From contig BATO01000006.1 in NCBI GenBank assembly GCA_000474255.1, positions 1 through 64,000 on the forward strand: a stretch of DNA of 64,000 bases. The letters run 5' to 3'. Of the stretch, positions 1 to 9,038 are shown piece by piece. How positions within the stretch are numbered: position 1 is the first letter of the stretch; each line of letters starts with the position of its first letter. Position numbers and translations under genes: made by a program. This stretch comes from Aquipseudomonas alcaligenes MRY13-0052. Its GTDB lineage: Bacteria; Pseudomonadota; Gammaproteobacteria; Pseudomonadales; Pseudomonadaceae. Below the pieces are notes generated by a model that saw only the letters and a program-made list of their open reading frames with translations, ran no database searches and had not been told where the DNA came from.

Positions 1-1
1 C

Positions 2-1255
2 CTGCTGGATGAGCAGGCGAAGCTGCTGTTCGGCCCGGCGCCTAGGTTGTACAGCGAGCCGCTCGACCTGAGCCTGCGCGAGGGCCTGCTGCCGGTGCGG
101 CTGCCCACCGGGGAGAACCTGGGGCAGGTGCAGTCGCCGAGCACGGTGCGTTTCATGGCGGTGGACGGCAGCTACCCGCTGCCGGGGGATTTCGAGGATG
201 CCCACGGCTTCCACGAGGGCTTGGCGGCGGCGCGTTCGTCGCAGAATCACCTGTGGGGCTTTATCGATCACCAGGGAGCCTGGGTGATCGCCCCGAGCTA
301 CCCGGCAGTGATCGACGATTTCGATGAGGGGCGGGCGGTGGTGACCCTGCCGCTGCCCTACGAGCGCAGCGTCGAGGCGCTGATCGACCGCAGCGGGCAG
401 GTGCTGGCCCGTTACGACGAGCTGCTGGCGCGCCATTTCCCCGACCCGCAGCTGGAACAGTTGCCGGGGCCGCTGCCTTTCCTGCCCTGCATGCTGAACG
501 GTGCGAACTACCTGTCGCCAGAAGAACGGCGGGTGGCGCTGGAGGGGCAGGGCGGTGACTGGGCGGGCCTGTGTGTGGACGATCAGTTGCGGGCGAAGGC
601 GCAGCAGATGGCGGTGCGCTTGCACGGCAGCCTGGCGCCGGAGCGCTCGATCCTGCAGTGGTCCGCTGCCCTCGATGCCTGGCTGGCGCGCTTGCGGGCC
701 TGCAAGGCCGACACCGGCTGCCAGCGGGCGCTGCTGGACGAGGGACTGAGCGACCCGCGCTGGGCGCAGCCGGTGGCTTCGGAAGGCGGCATGGCCTTGC
801 CGGAACTCCCGGGCGAGGTGCCGGAGGCGCTGCAGCAGCGCCTGCGTCAACAGGTGGCGCAGTCGGGCAACTACTCGCCCGAAGACGAGGACATGGGCGA
901 TGGCTGGGGCAAGGCGAGCCTGGGGTTCGGCCGGGTCGACCTGGGCGAAGGCCGGCCGGGCGTGCTGGTGTCGCAGAACGTGCAGCGCAGCAACGCCCTT
1001 TGGCTGTTCGCGGTGAATGACCCAGGCGAGCCGCAGCTGCTGCTGGAAGGGCAGGGCATGCTCGGCGCGGTGAGCGGGCCGCTGAGCCAGGGCCATGTGC
1101 CGGTGCGCCTGTATGCGGACCAGGGGCAGGGGGTCTCCGACTGGCGCTTCAACGGCTCGACCTATGTGCTGGAGGCGTCCTGCTGGCAGGCCTGGGGCGT
1201 GGATGTGCTGCTGAGCTACGACTGCCAGCCCGCCGGCCTTGACTCAGGGCGCTAG
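2..1255 (+). CDS. WG-repeat protein, 5' end outside window
   Basis: The reading frame is open from the left edge, so the N-terminus is missing. The visible part has two WG-type repeats, seen as LWGFIDHQGAWVIAP and the following EALIDRSGQVLARYDEL. Such repeats usually form small beta-rich interaction modules in bacterial proteins of unknown role. A later Cys-containing segment and a glycine-rich C-terminus show no known catalytic motif. The end overlaps the convergent copS by 12 bp. No specific function can be assigned. Confidence 0.75.
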   Translation: MLDEQAKLLFGPAPRLYSEPLDLSLREGLLPVRLPTGENLGQVQSPSTVRFMAVDGSYPLPGDFEDAHGFHEGLAAARSSQNHLWGFIDHQGAWVIAPSYPAVIDDFDEGRAVVTLPLPYERSVEALIDRSGQVLARYDELLARHFPDPQLEQLPGPLPFLPCMLNGANYLSPEERRVALEGQGGDWAGLCVDDQLRAKAQQMAVRLHGSLAPERSILQWSAALDAWLARLRACKADTGCQRALLDEGLSDPRWAQPVASEGGMALPELPGEVPEALQQRLRQQVAQSGNYSPEDEDMGDGWGKASLGFGRVDLGEGRPGVLVSQNVQRSNALWLFAVNDPGEPQLLLEGQGMLGAVSGPLSQGHVPVRLYADQGQGVSDWRFNGSTYVLEASCWQAWGVDVLLSYDCQPAGLDSGR

Positions 1256-2581
1256 CGGGAACTCCAGCACGAAGCGCGTCCAGCCACCGGCTGATTCGCA
1301 GCGGATGGCGCCGCCGTGGGCGTGGACGATGGAGCGGGTGATGGCCAGGCCGAGGCCGGCGTGCTCCGCCTGGCCTTCACGGCGCGCCGGGTCGCCCCGG
1401 AAGAAGCGGTCGAACAGCCGCGGCAGCAGTTCGGCGGGGATCGGGGTGCCGTCGTTGGCCACTTCCAGGCGCACCTGGCCGGCGTCCTGCTGCACCAGGA
1501 GCTGGATGCGTCCGCCCGCCGGGGTGAAGCGCAGGGCGTTGTCGATCAGGTTGGACAGGGCACGGCGCAGCAGGGCGCGGTCGGCCGGCAGGCGGGCGTC
1601 GCCCTGGCGGCTGAGGGTGACCTGGCCATCCTCGGCCAGGGGCGCGAAGAATTCCGCCATCGCGTCCAGCTCGGCCCCCAGCTGCAGGGGCTCCAGGCGG
1701 GTGGCGAGCAGGCCGTGCTCGGCCTTGGCCAGGAACAGCATGTCGTTGACCATCTGCGCCAGGTGCTGCAGCTCTTCGAGGTTGGAGTGCAGCGCTTCGC
1801 GGTAGGCGTCGCCGTCACGGGGCTGGGCGAGGGTGACCTGGGTCTGGGTGAGCAGGTTGGACAGCGGCGTGCGCAGCTCGTGGGCGATGTCGCTGGAGAA
1901 GGCCGAGAGGCGCTGGAAGGCGTCGTCGAGGCGGCCGAGCATGGCGTTGAATGCCTGGGTGAGGCCGGCCAGCTCGGCGGGCAGCCGGTCGTCGGCCAGG
2001 CGCGTGGTGAGCGAGCTGGCGGAGACGCCGGCGGCGACTTCGGTCATCCGCCGCAGGGGGCGCAAACCGCTGCGCACGGCCCAGGCGCCGAGCAGGGCGG
2101 TGGCCAGGGCGCTGAGGCCGACGGTGAGCCAGATCAGCCGCTGCATGCGTTCGAGGAAGTGCTGGTGGTGGGTGATGTCCAGGCGCAGTTCCAGCCGGGG
2201 CGATTGCGCGCGCTGCGGTTCCAGGGGCGCGTCGAAGCGGCGCCAGGCGGTGTCGCCGTGGCGGTCATGGCCGGCGCCGGAGACGGCCTGGCTGTCGAAC
2301 CAGGGTTCGCCGTCGGCACCGAGGATGCGCAGGGCCAGGTCGGGGTGGCGTTCCAGCTCGGTGCGCAGCTCGTCTGCATGGCGGCCGATGGCTTCGGCGT
2401 TGCGCGCCGGGCCGAGGATGCTGCGGAACACCTCGACCTTGCCGGCCAGCAGTTGCTGGTCGAGTTCGACGAAGTGCGCGGCGCTGGCGCGGTCGAAGAG
2501 CAGGCCGGCGATCAGCGAGACGGCGGCGGTGCAGGCGGCGAACAGCAGGCTGAGGCGGGCGCCGAGGGACAGGCGGCGCAT
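1244..2581 (-). CDS. copS: heavy-metal sensor histidine kinase CopS
   Basis: 445 aa inner-membrane sensor kinase. It has an N-terminal transmembrane helix (about residues 8-27), a periplasmic sensing loop with a His-rich THHQH patch, a second transmembrane helix (about 145-170), a HAMP segment, the H-box SDIAHELRTPLSN, and a HATPase domain with NLIDNALRFTP and GLGLAI. It would phosphorylate CopR in response to periplasmic copper. The start codon overlaps the copR stop by one base, so the two are translationally coupled. The family name is assigned from architecture and from its place beside copR and the copper genes. Confidence 0.9.
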   Translation of the reverse strand: MRRLSLGARLSLLFAACTAAVSLIAGLLFDRASAAHFVELDQQLLAGKVEVFRSILGPARNAEAIGRHADELRTELERHPDLALRILGADGEPWFDSQAVSGAGHDRHGDTAWRRFDAPLEPQRAQSPRLELRLDITHHQHFLERMQRLIWLTVGLSALATALLGAWAVRSGLRPLRRMTEVAAGVSASSLTTRLADDRLPAELAGLTQAFNAMLGRLDDAFQRLSAFSSDIAHELRTPLSNLLTQTQVTLAQPRDGDAYREALHSNLEELQHLAQMVNDMLFLAKAEHGLLATRLEPLQLGAELDAMAEFFAPLAEDGQVTLSRQGDARLPADRALLRRALSNLIDNALRFTPAGGRIQLLVQQDAGQVRLEVANDGTPIPAELLPRLFDRFFRGDPARREGQAEHAGLGLAITRSIVHAHGGAIRCESAGGWTRFVLEFPLAP

Positions 2582-3261
2582 CAGGCGTCCCGCGCCTCGA
2601 GCACGTAGCCCATGCCGCGCACGGTGTGGATGAGCTTGGTCGGCCAGGCGTCGTCGACCTTGGCGCGCAGGCGGCGGATGGCGACCTCGATGACGTTGGT
2701 GTCGCTGTCGAAGTTCATGTCCCAGACCTGCGAGGCGATCAGCGACTTGGGCAGCACCTCGCCGTGGCGGCGCAGCAGCAGTTCCAGCAGGGCGAATTCC
2801 TTGGCGGTGAGGTCGATGCGCTGGCCGTCGCGTTCCACCCGGCGGCGCAGCAGGTCGAGGCGCAGGTCGGCCAGTTGCAGGCTGGTGTCCTGCTGGCCGG
2901 TGGCGCCCCGACGCAGCAGGGTGCGCACCCGGGCCAGCAGTTCGGCGAAGGCGAAGGGCTTGACCAGGTAGTCGTCGGCGCCCTGTTCCAGGCCGCGCAC
3001 GCGGTCTTCCACGGCGTCGCGGGCGGTGAGGAACAGCACGGGGATCTCCAGGCCGGACTCACGCAGGGCGCGCAGGACCTGCCAGCCGTCGCGGCCGGGG
3101 AGCATGACGTCGAGGATCACCAGGTCGTAGTCGCCGGTGAGGGCCAGGTGCTGGCCGGCGATGCCGTCACTGGCGAGGTCGGCGAGGAAGCCGGCTTCGC
3201 CCAGGCCCTGGCGCAGGTAGTGGCCGGTCTTGGGTTCGTCTTCGACGATCAGCAGTTTCAT
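2581..3261 (-). CDS. copR: heavy-metal response regulator CopR
   Basis: 226 aa OmpR-family regulator. The receiver has the phospho-acceptor D51 in VILDVMLPG and the conserved Lys in LVKPF. The C-terminal winged helix has RRLRAKVDD and the end [11 protein letters not shown]. The start at 3261 ([10 protein letters not shown]) is chosen because the receiver begins there; upstream in-frame codons do not look like coding sequence. It is divergent from the cupredoxin/copA/copB operon, and a CusR/CopR-type palindrome lies between them, so it likely activates that operon and its own. Confidence 0.92.
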   Translation of the reverse strand: MKLLIVEDEPKTGHYLRQGLGEAGFLADLASDGIAGQHLALTGDYDLVILDVMLPGRDGWQVLRALRESGLEIPVLFLTARDAVEDRVRGLEQGADDYLVKPFAFAELLARVRTLLRRGATGQQDTSLQLADLRLDLLRRRVERDGQRIDLTAKEFALLELLLRRHGEVLPKSLIASQVWDMNFDSDTNVIEVAIRRLRAKVDDAWPTKLIHTVRGMGYVLEARDA

Positions 3262-3323
3262 GGAGTACTCGTAGCGGGGAACGCTTGCTTTATACCGCGA
3301 CGGCGGCCGCCGGTGGCGCAAGC

Positions 3324-3338
3324 TGACAAAGTTGTAAT
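3324..3338. promoter_or_regulatory. CopR/CusR-type operator
   Basis: TGACAAAGTTGTAAT lies in the 144-bp divergent gap between copR and the cupredoxin gene. It matches the CusR/CopR box pattern TGACAA-N2-TTGTCA with one change in the right half. The placement suits coordinate copper induction of both sides; binding is inferred. Confidence 0.7.
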
Positions 3339-3405
3339 GTCGCGGTCAGCCAGGCGCCAGCCTGGGGTGCTTAAGGTGGCGTCATCGTCACTCAAGGAGC
3401 GCCTT

Positions 3406-3954
3406 ATGAAATCCTCTCTCATCGCCCTGGCCCTGGGCCTGTCCATCAGCCTGCCCGTGCTGGCCGACACGCCGGCCGGGGGCTATGCCTTCGGTCACCC
3501 GGGCAAGGCCGCCGAGGCCGACCGCACCGTGGAGATCACCCTCGGCGACATGTACTACGAGCCGGCCAGCCTGGAAGTGAAGGCGGGCGAGACGGTGCGC
3601 TTCGTGCTGAAGAACACGGGCGGCCTGCTGCACGAGTTCAACCTGGGCGACGCCGCCATGCATGCGGCGCACCAGAAGGAAATGCTGCAGATGCAGCAGA
3701 TGGGCATGCTCACCCCCACCGGCATGAACCACGACATGGGCCAGATGGACCACAGCAAGATGGGCCACGACATGGCCGGCATGGACCATGGCGCGATGAT
3801 GAAGCACGACGACCCCAACAGCGTGCTGGTGGAGCCGGGCAAGACCGCCGAGCTGACCTGGACCTTCAGCGCCACCACCGGGCTGGAGTTCGCCTGCAAC
3901 ATCCCCGGGCATTACCAGGCGGGGATGGTGGGCAGCCTCAAGGTCACGCCATGA
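3406..3954 (+). CDS. periplasmic cupredoxin, copper tolerance (CopI-like)
   Basis: 182 aa. A signal peptide (MKSSLIALALGLSISLPVLA) is followed by a blue-copper fold. Type-1 copper ligands are visible as the His in LLHEFNL and the Cys, His and Met of FACNIPGHYQAGM. A long Met/His-rich loop (many MDH and MGH repeats) probably binds extra copper. The start at 3406 follows AAGGAG. The stop overlaps the copA start as ATGA. It resembles CopI-type cupredoxins that protect the periplasm against copper. Confidence 0.85.
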   Translation: MKSSLIALALGLSISLPVLADTPAGGYAFGHPGKAAEADRTVEITLGDMYYEPASLEVKAGETVRFVLKNTGGLLHEFNLGDAAMHAAHQKEMLQMQQMGMLTPTGMNHDMGQMDHSKMGHDMAGMDHGAMMKHDDPNSVLVEPGKTAELTWTFSATTGLEFACNIPGHYQAGMVGSLKVTP

Positions 3955-5624
3955 AGCGGGTGCTGATCGGCGCCGGGCTGCTGGCCCTGGCCGCCAACGC
4001 CCTGGGTGGCAGCTACGACCTGGTGATCGACGAAGGGCAGGTCGAGCTGAGCGATGGCCGCCGGCCGGCGCTGACCATCAACGGCCAGTCCCCCGCCCCG
4101 GAGTTGCGCTTCAAGGAGGGCGAGGAGGTGGAGATCCGCGTGACCAACCGCCTGGACCGCGACACCTCGCTGCACTGGCACGGGATCATCCTGCCCTACG
4201 ACCAGGACGGCGTGCCGGGCATCAGCTTCCCCGGCATCAAGCCCGGGCAGACCTTCACCTACCGCTTCCGCCTGCAGCAGTCGGGCACCTACTGGTACCA
4301 CGCCCACAGCGACTTCCAGGAACAGGAGGGGTTGTATGGGCCACTGGTCATCGAGCCCCGGGCCCGCGAGCCGTACCGCTACGACCGCGAATACACGGTG
4401 ATGCTGTTCGACTGGCAGGACGAGAAGCCCGAACGCACCCTGGCCAACCTGAAGAAGGACGCCGAGTACTACAACGACCAGAAGCTGACCCTTGGGGACT
4501 TCTTCCGCGATGCCGGGCGCGATGGCGTCTGGGCGACGCTGAAGGACCGCTGGGCCTGGGGCGATATGCGCATGTCGCCGACCGATATCGCCGATGTCAG
4601 CGGCTTCCGCTTCCTGGTCAACGGCCGCGACACCGGGCAGAACTGGACGGCGCTGTTCAAGCCGGGCGAGCGGGTGCGCCTGCGCCTGATCAACGCCTCG
4701 GGCATGAGCTACTTCGACCTGCGCATCCCCGGCCTGCCGATGACCGTGGTGCAGGCCGACGGCAACGACGTGTTGCCGGTGACGGTGGACAGCCTGCGCA
4801 TGACGGTGGCGGAAACCTATGACGTGATCGTGCAGCCGACCGAGGACCGCGCCTACTCGCTGCTGGCCGAATCCATGGACCGGCGCGGCCTGGTGCGCGC
4901 CACCCTGGCACCGCGCGAGGGGATGGCCGGCGAGGTGCCGCCCTTGGGCGCGCCACGCCGCCTGACCATGGCCGACATGGGCATGGCTCACGACATGGGG
5001 GACATGGCAGGCATGGACCACGGCGCCATGGCCGGGATGGACCACGCCACCATGGGCCACGGGATGCCGTCGGCGCCGGCGGGCAACCCCGACTACGCGC
5101 CGGGCAGCGGCGTGGCGCCGGAGGCCGAGGGCGGGCGCGTGCTGGTCTACGGCGACCTCAAGGCGATGCGCCCGGACGCCCGCTACCGCGCGCCGGACCG
5201 CACCATCGAGCTGAAGCTCACCGGCAACATGGAGCGCTACTTCTGGTCCTTCGACGGGGTGAAGTATTCGGAGGCCGAGCCTATCCGCCTGCGCTACGGC
5301 GAGCGGGTGCGCTTCCGCTTCGTCAACCAGACGATGATGAACCACCCCATGCACCTGCACGGCATGTGGATGCAGCTGGACAAGGGCAATGGCCGGCTCA
5401 ATCCGCTCAAACATGTGGTGAACGTGGCACCCGGCAGCACCCTGGAAGTGGACGTGCCGGCTGATGCCATCGGTGAGTGGGCCTTCCACTGCCACCTGAT
5501 TTACCACATGGCCAGCGGCATGTTCCGCAAGGTGATCGTCGAGGCGCCCGATGGCAGCAGCCGTTCCCTGGGCGACGCGATGGAGATGGACAGCAAGGGG
5601 GACGCCGCTCATGCGCAGCATTAA
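3951..5624 (+). CDS. copA: copper-resistance multicopper oxidase CopA
   Basis: 557 aa periplasmic multicopper oxidase. Copper-binding motifs appear in the usual order: HWHG and YHAHSD in the N-terminal domain, then HPMHLHGMW and FHCHLIYHMASGMF at the C-terminus. A Met-rich insert (MAHDMGDMAGMDHGAM and following) precedes the last domain, as in the CopA/PcoA class. It is thought to oxidise Cu(I) to the less toxic Cu(II). The N-terminus is a short hydrophobic leader rather than an obvious twin-arginine signal, which is unusual for CopA. It overlaps copB by 14 bp. Confidence 0.93.
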   Translation: MKRVLIGAGLLALAANALGGSYDLVIDEGQVELSDGRRPALTINGQSPAPELRFKEGEEVEIRVTNRLDRDTSLHWHGIILPYDQDGVPGISFPGIKPGQTFTYRFRLQQSGTYWYHAHSDFQEQEGLYGPLVIEPRAREPYRYDREYTVMLFDWQDEKPERTLANLKKDAEYYNDQKLTLGDFFRDAGRDGVWATLKDRWAWGDMRMSPTDIADVSGFRFLVNGRDTGQNWTALFKPGERVRLRLINASGMSYFDLRIPGLPMTVVQADGNDVLPVTVDSLRMTVAETYDVIVQPTEDRAYSLLAESMDRRGLVRATLAPREGMAGEVPPLGAPRRLTMADMGMAHDMGDMAGMDHGAMAGMDHATMGHGMPSAPAGNPDYAPGSGVAPEAEGGRVLVYGDLKAMRPDARYRAPDRTIELKLTGNMERYFWSFDGVKYSEAEPIRLRYGERVRFRFVNQTMMNHPMHLHGMWMQLDKGNGRLNPLKHVVNVAPGSTLEVDVPADAIGEWAFHCHLIYHMASGMFRKVIVEAPDGSSRSLGDAMEMDSKGDAAHAQH

Positions 5625-6312
5625 GTGGGGCTTGCTGGCGGCATTGGCCAGCCCGGCAGCGCTGGCGATGGACATGGACGCCATGCCCGTCGGTTATTTC
5701 GGCTTCGATCGCCTGGAGAGCCGTTTCCACGGCAACGACGCGCAGCTGGCCTGGGAGGCGGAGGGCTGGTACGGCAACGACCTGCACAAGCTGGTGCTGA
5801 AGAACGAGGGCCTGCGCGATGCCGGTGGGCCGACCGTGGACAGCGAGACGCAGCTGCTCTATCGGCGCATGGTCAGTGACTTCTTCGACTGGCAGGTGGG
5901 GCTGCGTTACGACGACCAGCCCGGGCCTTCGCGCAGTTACGGGGTGCTTGGCATCAAGGGCCTGGCGCCGCAGTGGTTCGAGGTGGAGGCGAATCTGTTC
6001 CTCAGCGAGCGGGGCGACCCCTCCCTGCGCCTGGAGGCGGAGTACGAGCTGCTGCTGACCCGCAGCCTGGTGCTGGAGCCGCGTCTGGAGTACGACCTGG
6101 CCCTGGCCGACGACCACGACCTGGGGCGCGGCGCCGGCGGCAGCACGCTGGAGACCGGGCTGCGCCTGCACTGGCGGCTGGCGCCGGACTTCTCGCCCTA
6201 CATCGGCTACGAGTGGGAGCGTACCTATGGGCGCAGCGGCGATTGGCTGCGGCAGGAGGGCGAGGCGGACGAGGAGGGGGCCTGGGTGGTCGGGCTGCGC
6301 GCCTGGTTCTGA
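5611..6312 (+). CDS. copB: copper-resistance outer-membrane protein CopB
   Basis: 233 aa with signal peptide MRSIKWGLLAALASPAALA, then a beta-strand-rich body with alternating aromatics typical of CopB/PcoB outer-membrane proteins. The start at 5611 lies inside the end of copA, which suggests translational coupling. It lacks the long Met-rich N-terminal region of classical CopB, keeping only MDMDAMP, so metal binding before the barrel is reduced. It forms the third gene of the copper operon. Confidence 0.88.
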   Translation: MRSIKWGLLAALASPAALAMDMDAMPVGYFGFDRLESRFHGNDAQLAWEAEGWYGNDLHKLVLKNEGLRDAGGPTVDSETQLLYRRMVSDFFDWQVGLRYDDQPGPSRSYGVLGIKGLAPQWFEVEANLFLSERGDPSLRLEAEYELLLTRSLVLEPRLEYDLALADDHDLGRGAGGSTLETGLRLHWRLAPDFSPYIGYEWERTYGRSGDWLRQEGEADEEGAWVVGLRAWF

Positions 6313-6390
6313 GCGGGCGCCGCGCGGGTTTCGCGGCGGGTGGCGGCCTGTATACAATTGTCGGGTTTTCCCGCTCAGGTCGCCTTCCTC

Positions 6391-7221
6391 ATGCAGCATC
6401 CCGCCGAACACTCGCCGCTGGGCAAATCCAGCGAGTACATCAGCACCTACAGCCCGCAACTGCTGTTCCCCATCTCCCGCGTGGCGAAATGGAACGAGCT
6501 GGGGCTGACGGCGGAGACCCTGCCTTATAAAGGCGTGGATTTCTGGAACTGCTATGAGCTGTCCTGGCTGACCCCGTCCGGCAAGCCGGTGGTGGCCATC
6601 GGCGAGTTCGCCATCCCGGCGGCCTCGCCGAACATCATCGAGTCGAAGTCGTTCAAGCTTTACCTCAACTCGCTGAACCAGAGCGCCTTCGCCAATGCCG
6701 CCGAGCTGGTGGCGGTGCTGGAGAAGGACCTGTCGGCCGCCGCCGGCGCGCCGGTGCAGGTGCGCGTGCGCAGCCTGGCCGAGGTGGAGGCCGAAGGCGT
6801 GGCCCGCGCCGCCGGGACCTGCATCGACGACCTGGACGTGGCCATCGCCAACTACGAGCACCCGCAGCCGGAGCTGCTGCGTGCCGATGCCGGCGAGGTG
6901 GTGGAAGAGGCGCTGCACAGCCACCTGTTGAAGTCCAATTGCCCGGTCACCAGCCAGCCGGACTGGGGCACCCTGGTGGTGGAGTACAAGGGCGCGCGCC
7001 TGGATCACGCCAGCTTCCTGGCCTATATCGTCAGCTTCCGCCAGCACTGCGACTTCCACGAGCAGTGCGTGGAGCGCGTCTTCCTCGACCTGCAGCGCCT
7101 GCTCAAGCCGGAGTACCTGACGGTACATGCCCGCTACGTGCGCCGGGGCGGGCTGGACATCAACCCCTACCGCAGCACCCATGAGCTGGCACCGGACAAC
7201 GGGCGGCTGGCACGGCAGTAG
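6391..7221 (+). CDS. queF: NADPH-dependent 7-cyano-7-deazaguanine reductase QueF
   Basis: 276 aa, the long (YqcD/E. coli-type) QueF. It reduces preQ0 to preQ1 in queuosine tRNA modification. Visible residues are the catalytic Cys184 in [12 protein letters not shown] with Asp191, the substrate motif [11 protein letters not shown], and the late HEQCVE. The start at 6391 ([14 protein letters not shown]) matches the family N-terminus. Transcription is probably independent of the copper operon, which ends 78 bp upstream. Confidence 0.96.
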   Translation: MQHPAEHSPLGKSSEYISTYSPQLLFPISRVAKWNELGLTAETLPYKGVDFWNCYELSWLTPSGKPVVAIGEFAIPAASPNIIESKSFKLYLNSLNQSAFANAAELVAVLEKDLSAAAGAPVQVRVRSLAEVEAEGVARAAGTCIDDLDVAIANYEHPQPELLRADAGEVVEEALHSHLLKSNCPVTSQPDWGTLVVEYKGARLDHASFLAYIVSFRQHCDFHEQCVERVFLDLQRLLKPEYLTVHARYVRRGGLDINPYRSTHELAPDNGRLARQ

Positions 7222-7233
7222 GCGGTCCATTTT

Positions 7234-7251
7234 CCCGGGCTGAAGCCCGGG
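7234..7251. repeat. GC-rich palindrome after queF
   Basis: CCCGGGC-TGAA-GCCCGGG forms a perfect 7-bp stem 12 bp after queF. Short palindromes of this kind are common as repeated extragenic elements in pseudomonads. No T-run follows, so it is not itself a terminator. Confidence 0.5.
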
Positions 7252-7272
7252 CTACCCCCCCAGAACGCAAAA

Positions 7273-7297
7273 CCCCGGCACAAGGCCGGGGTTTTTT
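7273..7297. terminator. Rho-independent terminator of queF
   Basis: CCCCGGC-ACAAG-GCCGGGG stem followed by six T on the plus strand. It sits between the convergent queF and DUF4404 genes and may serve both. Confidence 0.85.
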
Positions 7298-7310
7298 GTT
7301 GCAGTTGGCG

Positions 7311-7574
7311 TCAGATGCCCATGTTCGCCAGGCTCTGGACGATGTTGCGCAGGGTGCCGGCCAGGGTCGGGTGCTTGATCTCGAAGCGCTCGACCGCGAG
7401 GTTGACGCCATCCACGAGGCTGTCGTCGGGCGGGGTGGCCGGTTCGGTGGCCAGTTGCAGTTCGATGTCCTGGATCAGCGTGTTCAGCTCGGCGCGCTCG
7501 TGCTCATCCATCGGGGCGTCGCTGGCCAACTGCTCGCGCAGTTCTTGCAGTTGCTGCTGCAGACGTTCAGACAT
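7311..7574 (-). CDS. DUF4404 family protein
   Basis: 87 aa with a coiled-coil N-terminus (LQQQLQELREQLASD) and a helical C-terminal PTLAGTLRNIVQSLANMGI, the DUF4404 pattern common in pseudomonads. AGGAG lies 6 bases before the ATG. The function is unknown; small size and amphipathic helices suggest a soluble oligomer. Confidence 0.85.
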   Translation of the reverse strand: MSERLQQQLQELREQLASDAPMDEHERAELNTLIQDIELQLATEPATPPDDSLVDGVNLAVERFEIKHPTLAGTLRNIVQSLANMGI

Positions 7575-7702
7575 GGCGTTCTCCTTTCATAAGACTTTGG
7601 AGTGGACCTCCGGCGGCTGCCAAAAGGTCCCTCGTGTCGTTGAGATTAATCCAGGAGTGCCGCGCGCGCCTGATCCCGATCAAGGCTGTAACAATTGTGC
7701 GG

Positions 7703-8443
7703 TCAGGGCTTTTCGCCTTTCTGTCGGCGCGCCGCGAGGTCGTCCAGGCAGGCGGGCAGCTCGCCCAGGTGGTCGATCACCGAGTGCGCGCCCAGGCGGT
7801 AGAGCTCCAGGGTGGCGCGGGCACGCAGGGGGTCGCGCTCGTTGGCGGCCAGGGCCTGCCAGTCGCCCAGGGCCTGGCCACAGAGGCGGCCGCTGGCGGC
7901 GAGGCCGACGGTCCAGAGTCCGGCATTGAGGCCGGCCTGGAGCAGGCGCGGTTCGCTGCTGACCAGCACGCAGCCCTCCAGGCGCTCCACGCCCAGGGCG
8001 GCGAGGGCCCGCCAGCAGGCGTCGGGGGCTGGCCAGGGTCGGCTTTCGGGGTCGTTGCCGGCAGCCAGGGTGCTGGCCAGGGGGCCGGCGAGGGCGTGGG
8101 TGGTGCCTTCGGGCAGCTCGTCCAGCCAGGCGCCGGGGATCTGCCGGGCGGCGAGCAGGTCGAGGAGCTGGTCCAGCCCGGGTGCGGCTTCGGCGTGTTC
8201 ATCGGCGGCGCTGGCCAGGGCTTCGTTGAAGCGCGCCAGTTCGGCGGCCTTGGCCGGGCGTTGCAGGGCGTGGCCGAGGGCTTGGGTCGGCGGCAGGGTG
8301 GCGGCTTCCTGCAGGCGCTCCGCGGTGCAGCGGGGCAGCGTGCGGGTCAGGGCCACGGGGAGCGTCCTGGCGCCGAAATCCACGAGGCAGCCGGAGAGAC
8401 CGAAGAGCAGGGCATTGAATGCGGGCGGTGTGCTGGTGGGCAT
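7703..8443 (-). CDS. HAD-superfamily protein, phosphonatase-like, lacking nucleophile
   Basis: 246 aa. The sequence follows phosphonoacetaldehyde hydrolase: an N-terminal LLFGLSGCLVDFGARTLPV, a cap domain, then WPAPDACWRALAALGV and LLQAGLNAGLWTVGLA. HAD enzymes need Asp at the first position of motif I (DxAGTxxD). Here that position reads G-L-S-G, so the nucleophile is absent and only the later Asp remains. Hydrolase activity is therefore unlikely; a binding or regulatory role is possible. It matches the position of PA2803 in P. aeruginosa from memory. Confidence 0.8.
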   Translation of the reverse strand: MPTSTPPAFNALLFGLSGCLVDFGARTLPVALTRTLPRCTAERLQEAATLPPTQALGHALQRPAKAAELARFNEALASAADEHAEAAPGLDQLLDLLAARQIPGAWLDELPEGTTHALAGPLASTLAAGNDPESRPWPAPDACWRALAALGVERLEGCVLVSSEPRLLQAGLNAGLWTVGLAASGRLCGQALGDWQALAANERDPLRARATLELYRLGAHSVIDHLGELPACLDDLAARRQKGEKP

Positions 8444-8519
8444 GGCAAGGTCATCCTGACGGGGTCAGGCCCCAGCCTAGCCCTGCCGCATGACGGCTGG
8501 ATTAAGGAAAGATGACGGC

Positions 8520-8930
8520 TCAGCTGCCGTTCATCAGCTCACGCAGGCTGGCTGGCACGGGGACCGGGCGGTTGCCGGCGTGATCGACCCAGACCAGCTT
8601 GCAGTAGCCCTCGCCGTAGAGAGTGTGCGGATCTTCCTCGGTGCTGAGGCGGTGCTCGACCACCAGGCTGGAGGTACCGACCTTGCCGGCGAACAGCTGG
8701 ATGACCACGGTGGCGGGGTGCACCACGGGCTTGAGGTAGGTGTGCAGGGTCTGCAGGACCACCGGGCCCTGTTCGACGTTGGTCATGGGGATGCCGTGCT
8801 GCTCGAACCAGGCGACGCGGGCCTCTTCCAGGTATTGGATATAGAGGGTGTTGTTGACGTGGCCGTAGCTGTCCATGTCGCCCCAGCGCACCGGGATGCG
8901 GGCAATATGAAGCAATCGTTTTTCCTGCAT
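8520..8930 (-). CDS. acyl-CoA thioesterase, YbgC/FadM hot-dog family
   Basis: 136 aa single hot-dog domain. The active-site motif RWGDMDSYGHVNN carries the catalytic Asp18, followed by TLYIQYLEEARVAWF, typical of 4-hydroxybenzoyl-CoA thioesterase-like enzymes. It should hydrolyse acyl-CoA in the cytoplasm; chain preference cannot be read from sequence. It is divergent from mlaA. Confidence 0.9.
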   Translation of the reverse strand: MQEKRLLHIARIPVRWGDMDSYGHVNNTLYIQYLEEARVAWFEQHGIPMTNVEQGPVVLQTLHTYLKPVVHPATVVIQLFAGKVGTSSLVVEHRLSTEEDPHTLYGEGYCKLVWVDHAGNRPVPVPASLRELMNGS

Positions 8931-9038
8931 CGGGCGCCTTCGCTATGCTGCCTATTGAGTTCCCGATGGCCGTATAATGCGCGCCTCACCGGGCGGCCCA
9001 CGGGTTCGCCACACTACTTTTCTCTAGGAGAGTCTGCA

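Noticed and set aside
1316..2608. 430-codon frame antisense to copS
   Set aside because: Composition-driven shadow; the kinase on the other strand has all motifs.
3912..5684. 590-codon frame antisense to copA
   Set aside because: Low-complexity His/Val/Gly product typical of antisense to a GC-rich gene; copA has complete copper motifs.
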